Source: Bacillota bacterium (GTDB lineage Bacteria; Bacillota; Clostridia; Oscillospirales; Acutalibacteraceae). Taken from it: a stretch of 41,768 bases of DNA. Of the stretch, positions 40,454 to 41,768 are shown in pieces. The notes under the pieces were generated by a model. It worked only from the letters and a program-made list of their open reading frames with translations. It had not been told where the DNA came from and did no database searches. Position numbers and translations under genes: made by a program. The stretch lies in contig JAEWWM010000044.1 of assembly GCA_023458915.1 (NCBI GenBank), forward strand, positions 1 through 41,768. Reading direction: 5' to 3'. Numbering within the stretch: position 1 is the stretch's first letter; each line of letters starts with the position of its first letter.

Positions 40454-40683
40454 AATTTTTTCTTAAACCTCAGAAATTCTAGAATTTTGGTTTGTACAAT
40501 TTGGTATTCATATATGAGTTTTTGTTTCTTCTCCGCCGACGGCGGAGAAGAAACGTAAAAATCTAATGATAATTTTGCATACTGCTGATAATACTGGTTC
40601 GGTAAATTAACGTTCAGTAAATTTAAGCCATTAATAATATGTAATAATAAATCAAAATTACTCGCTAATTCTATTTTGAGCAT
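40438..40683 (-). CDS. Doubtful small ORF between slipin and methyltransferase genes (81 aa)
   Basis: Overlaps the slipin end by 26 nt and the methyltransferase start by 16 nt on the same strand, which favours a real gene. The N-terminal part (NFDLLLHIINGLNLL, YYQQYAKLSLDF) looks like genuine helical protein. No ribosome site is seen. A perfect 31-bp palindrome lies inside and is translated as SSPPSAEKK without breaking the frame. Either the palindrome landed in a small gene and was kept in frame, or this is a decayed gene or chance frame. No family recognised. Confidence 0.35.
   Translation of the reverse strand: MLKIELASNFDLLLHIINGLNLLNVNLPNQYYQQYAKLSLDFYVSSPPSAEKKQKLIYEYQIVQTKILEFLRFKKKLCIKN
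40524..40554. repeat. Short GC-rich palindromic repeat, copy 4 (perfect)
   Basis: GTTTCTTCTCCGCCG (40524-40538), A, CGGCGGAGAAGAAAC (40540-40554): 15-bp perfect stem, best copy of the family also seen at 9255, 27511 and 37583. Confidence 0.8.
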
Positions 40684-41458
40684 TTTTTGTTGTAGCGGTA
40701 GAAATTGCTGAAGACATTACTGTTGGGTTAAGCGAATCGCTCATATTGGAAGGAATAACTATTACTGTGTTAGTATCGCTTTTAAGTGCCTCGTACATGA
40801 TTGTCATTGCTCTAAGTTGTAATGCGTGAGGATCAGATTCATAAACGCGAGATGCTTCGACAAACTTGCGAGCTGCCTCAATTTCAGCTTCACCATAAGT
40901 AATTCTTGCTTGTTTTTCTCTTTCTGCCTGAGCCGCACGAGACATAACTTCTTGTAACTGTTCGGGAATAGAAACATCTCTGATTTCAACCGACATTGTT
41001 TCAATGCCCCATTGATTAACTTTTAATCCGATACTTTCTTTTAAAGTATAATCCAGTTCTTGAATATTAGATAAAATATCTGCTAAATTCATCTTGCCGA
41101 TAACATCTCTCAAAGTAGTTTGTGCTGCAAGCTGAACAGATTTTGCGTAATCATTAACTACTAGGGTTGCTTTTTTTGGATCAACGACTTTCCAAAATAA
41201 TACAGCCTCAACAGTAACTGTAACGCCATCTCTTGTAAGAGTTGTTTCTGACTGAAATTGACTGGCAGAAACACGCATATCTACTTTAGCGGCAATTGCT
41301 TGAAAAATAGGCAAAACAACAACTATTCCTGGGCCTTTAATACCAGAAAATTTTCCAAGTGTCAAAACAGCAAATCTTTCCCATTCTTTAATAACCCTGA
41401 TACCGGAAAGATAAAAAGCGATTATAACCCCAATTATAAGAAATACTATGTTCCACAT
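40658..41458 (-). CDS. Slipin / SPFH (band 7) membrane protein
   Basis: 266 residues from ATG 41458, chosen because AAGGTGG lies 8 nt upstream; a GTG four codons earlier sits in that site. One N-terminal helix (IVFLIIGVIIAFYLSGI) is followed by an SPFH domain: REWERFAVL-type KEWERFAVLTLGKFSG, GPGIVVVLPIFQ, KVDMRVSASQFQSETTLTRD and DVSIPEQLQEVMSRAAQAER, then a helical oligomerisation stretch. Stomatin-like proteins organise membrane microdomains and often pair with an NfeD protease; no NfeD is seen here. It may be cotranscribed with the methyltransferase. Confidence 0.93.
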   Translation of the reverse strand: MWNIVFLIIGVIIAFYLSGIRVIKEWERFAVLTLGKFSGIKGPGIVVVLPIFQAIAAKVDMRVSASQFQSETTLTRDGVTVTVEAVLFWKVVDPKKATLVVNDYAKSVQLAAQTTLRDVIGKMNLADILSNIQELDYTLKESIGLKVNQWGIETMSVEIRDVSIPEQLQEVMSRAAQAEREKQARITYGEAEIEAARKFVEASRVYESDPHALQLRAMTIMYEALKSDTNTVIVIPSNMSDSLNPTVMSSAISTATTKNAQNRISE

Positions 41459-41631
41459 ATTAATTACCACCTTTTAAATAGTATAGCTAACAACTTTTTT
41501 ATTAGCAATTTTACAAAAAAATGAAATGTAGTACCAAAATGAATTTTGCTCCGGTGTGCCCTAGGGTGCCATAAAAATCATGAAGTAATCCAATATTTAT
41601 GCGGTTTTCAGCCATAAGTGACATTTGAATT

Positions 41632-41768
41632 TCATTTAAGCAAATCATTTAATCTATACAAATACAAAATTTTGTCTAATTCATTCCCGTCTTTTTTTAC
41701 TTCTGAAATTTTTTCCAGACAGGACGATATTGGAAAATTAAACGGTGCTTTTAATAAATTTAAAGGAC
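41632..41768 (-). CDS. C-terminal end of an unknown gene, cut by the window edge
   Basis: An open frame enters from the right edge on the minus strand and ends with TGA at 41634-41632 after 44 residues. It includes PISSCLEKISEVKKDG and ends DKILYLYRLNDLLK, a hydrophilic helical composition consistent with real protein. Family not identifiable from this fragment. Confidence 0.4.
   Translation of the reverse strand, partial: PLNLLKAPFNFPISSCLEKISEVKKDGNELDKILYLYRLNDLLK

Noticed and set aside
9255..40554. CRISPR array
   Set aside because: The repeated palindromes are single, kilobases apart, with no regular spacers or cas genes.

Overview
The window looks like chromosome of an AT-rich (roughly one third G+C by eye), anaerobic, Clostridia-like Firmicute. 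Evidence: a single-chain pyruvate:ferredoxin oxidoreductase, CIRCE-controlled groESL, strong AGGAGG-type ribosome sites, GTG/TTG starts, a SipW-type signal peptidase locus and a Gram-positive nucleoside salvage operon. A ubiquitin-specific protease (USP) beside parts of a contractile injection system suggests life with or inside a eukaryote, for example a gut or protist symbiont. That lifestyle is inference. The exact taxon cannot be fixed from the sequence.

Layout. 1-1103: 3' part of a membrane-anchored USP-family deubiquitinase gene. 1224-1528: a compact convergent module that reads as a type I toxin-antitoxin system. It has a 27-aa hydrophobic peptide, an antisense-like RNA, shared direct repeats and a bidirectional terminator. 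1676-7189: five co-directional genes of contractile-injection (eCIS/T6SS-iv-like) character: a membrane protein with a copper-amine-oxidase-N-like domain, a DUF4255/Pvc16-like protein with an extreme acidic tail, an unknown beta-rich protein, a DUF4280 PAAR-like spike tip and an AAA+ ATPase. Three very small hydrophilic ORFs follow (7316-7874). 7939-9132: pgk. 9414-15422: a SipW-type secretion locus (DUF5305 protein, ER-type signal peptidase, three exported proteins sharing one signal sequence, one with cellulose-binding-like domains). A decayed IS110-family element sits inside it and still carries a foldable bridge-RNA-like leader.

15732-20142: pgeF and the pyruvate:ferredoxin oxidoreductase. 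20263-25234: a 36-bp perfect palindrome and a small double-glycine-leader membrane peptide, a TM2 protein, trpS, and an 878-aa protein joining a Nif11-type leader, hydrophobic segments, a long low-complexity spacer and a Clp-like AAA+ domain. 25608-27970: a tiny Cys-rich protein and groEL/groES with CIRCE. 28145-37566: a long operon for import and breakdown of nucleosides (deoB, a YczE-like protein, deoD, BMP-type ABC transporter, deoC, pdp). ligA follows, then on the minus strand a methyltransferase, a doubtful small ORF, a slipin and the end of an unknown gene.

Most unusual: the USP; the type I toxin-antitoxin candidate; the leader plus membrane segment plus cargo architecture seen in two proteins and possibly the USP; the bridge-RNA-like leader of the dead IS110; and short GC-rich palindromes scattered between genes and inside deoD. 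The nucleoside operon would let the cell live on nucleosides taken from its surroundings: the ABC importer brings them in, phosphorylases split them, and DeoB/DeoC feed the pentose into glycolysis alongside pgk and the ferredoxin oxidoreductase.
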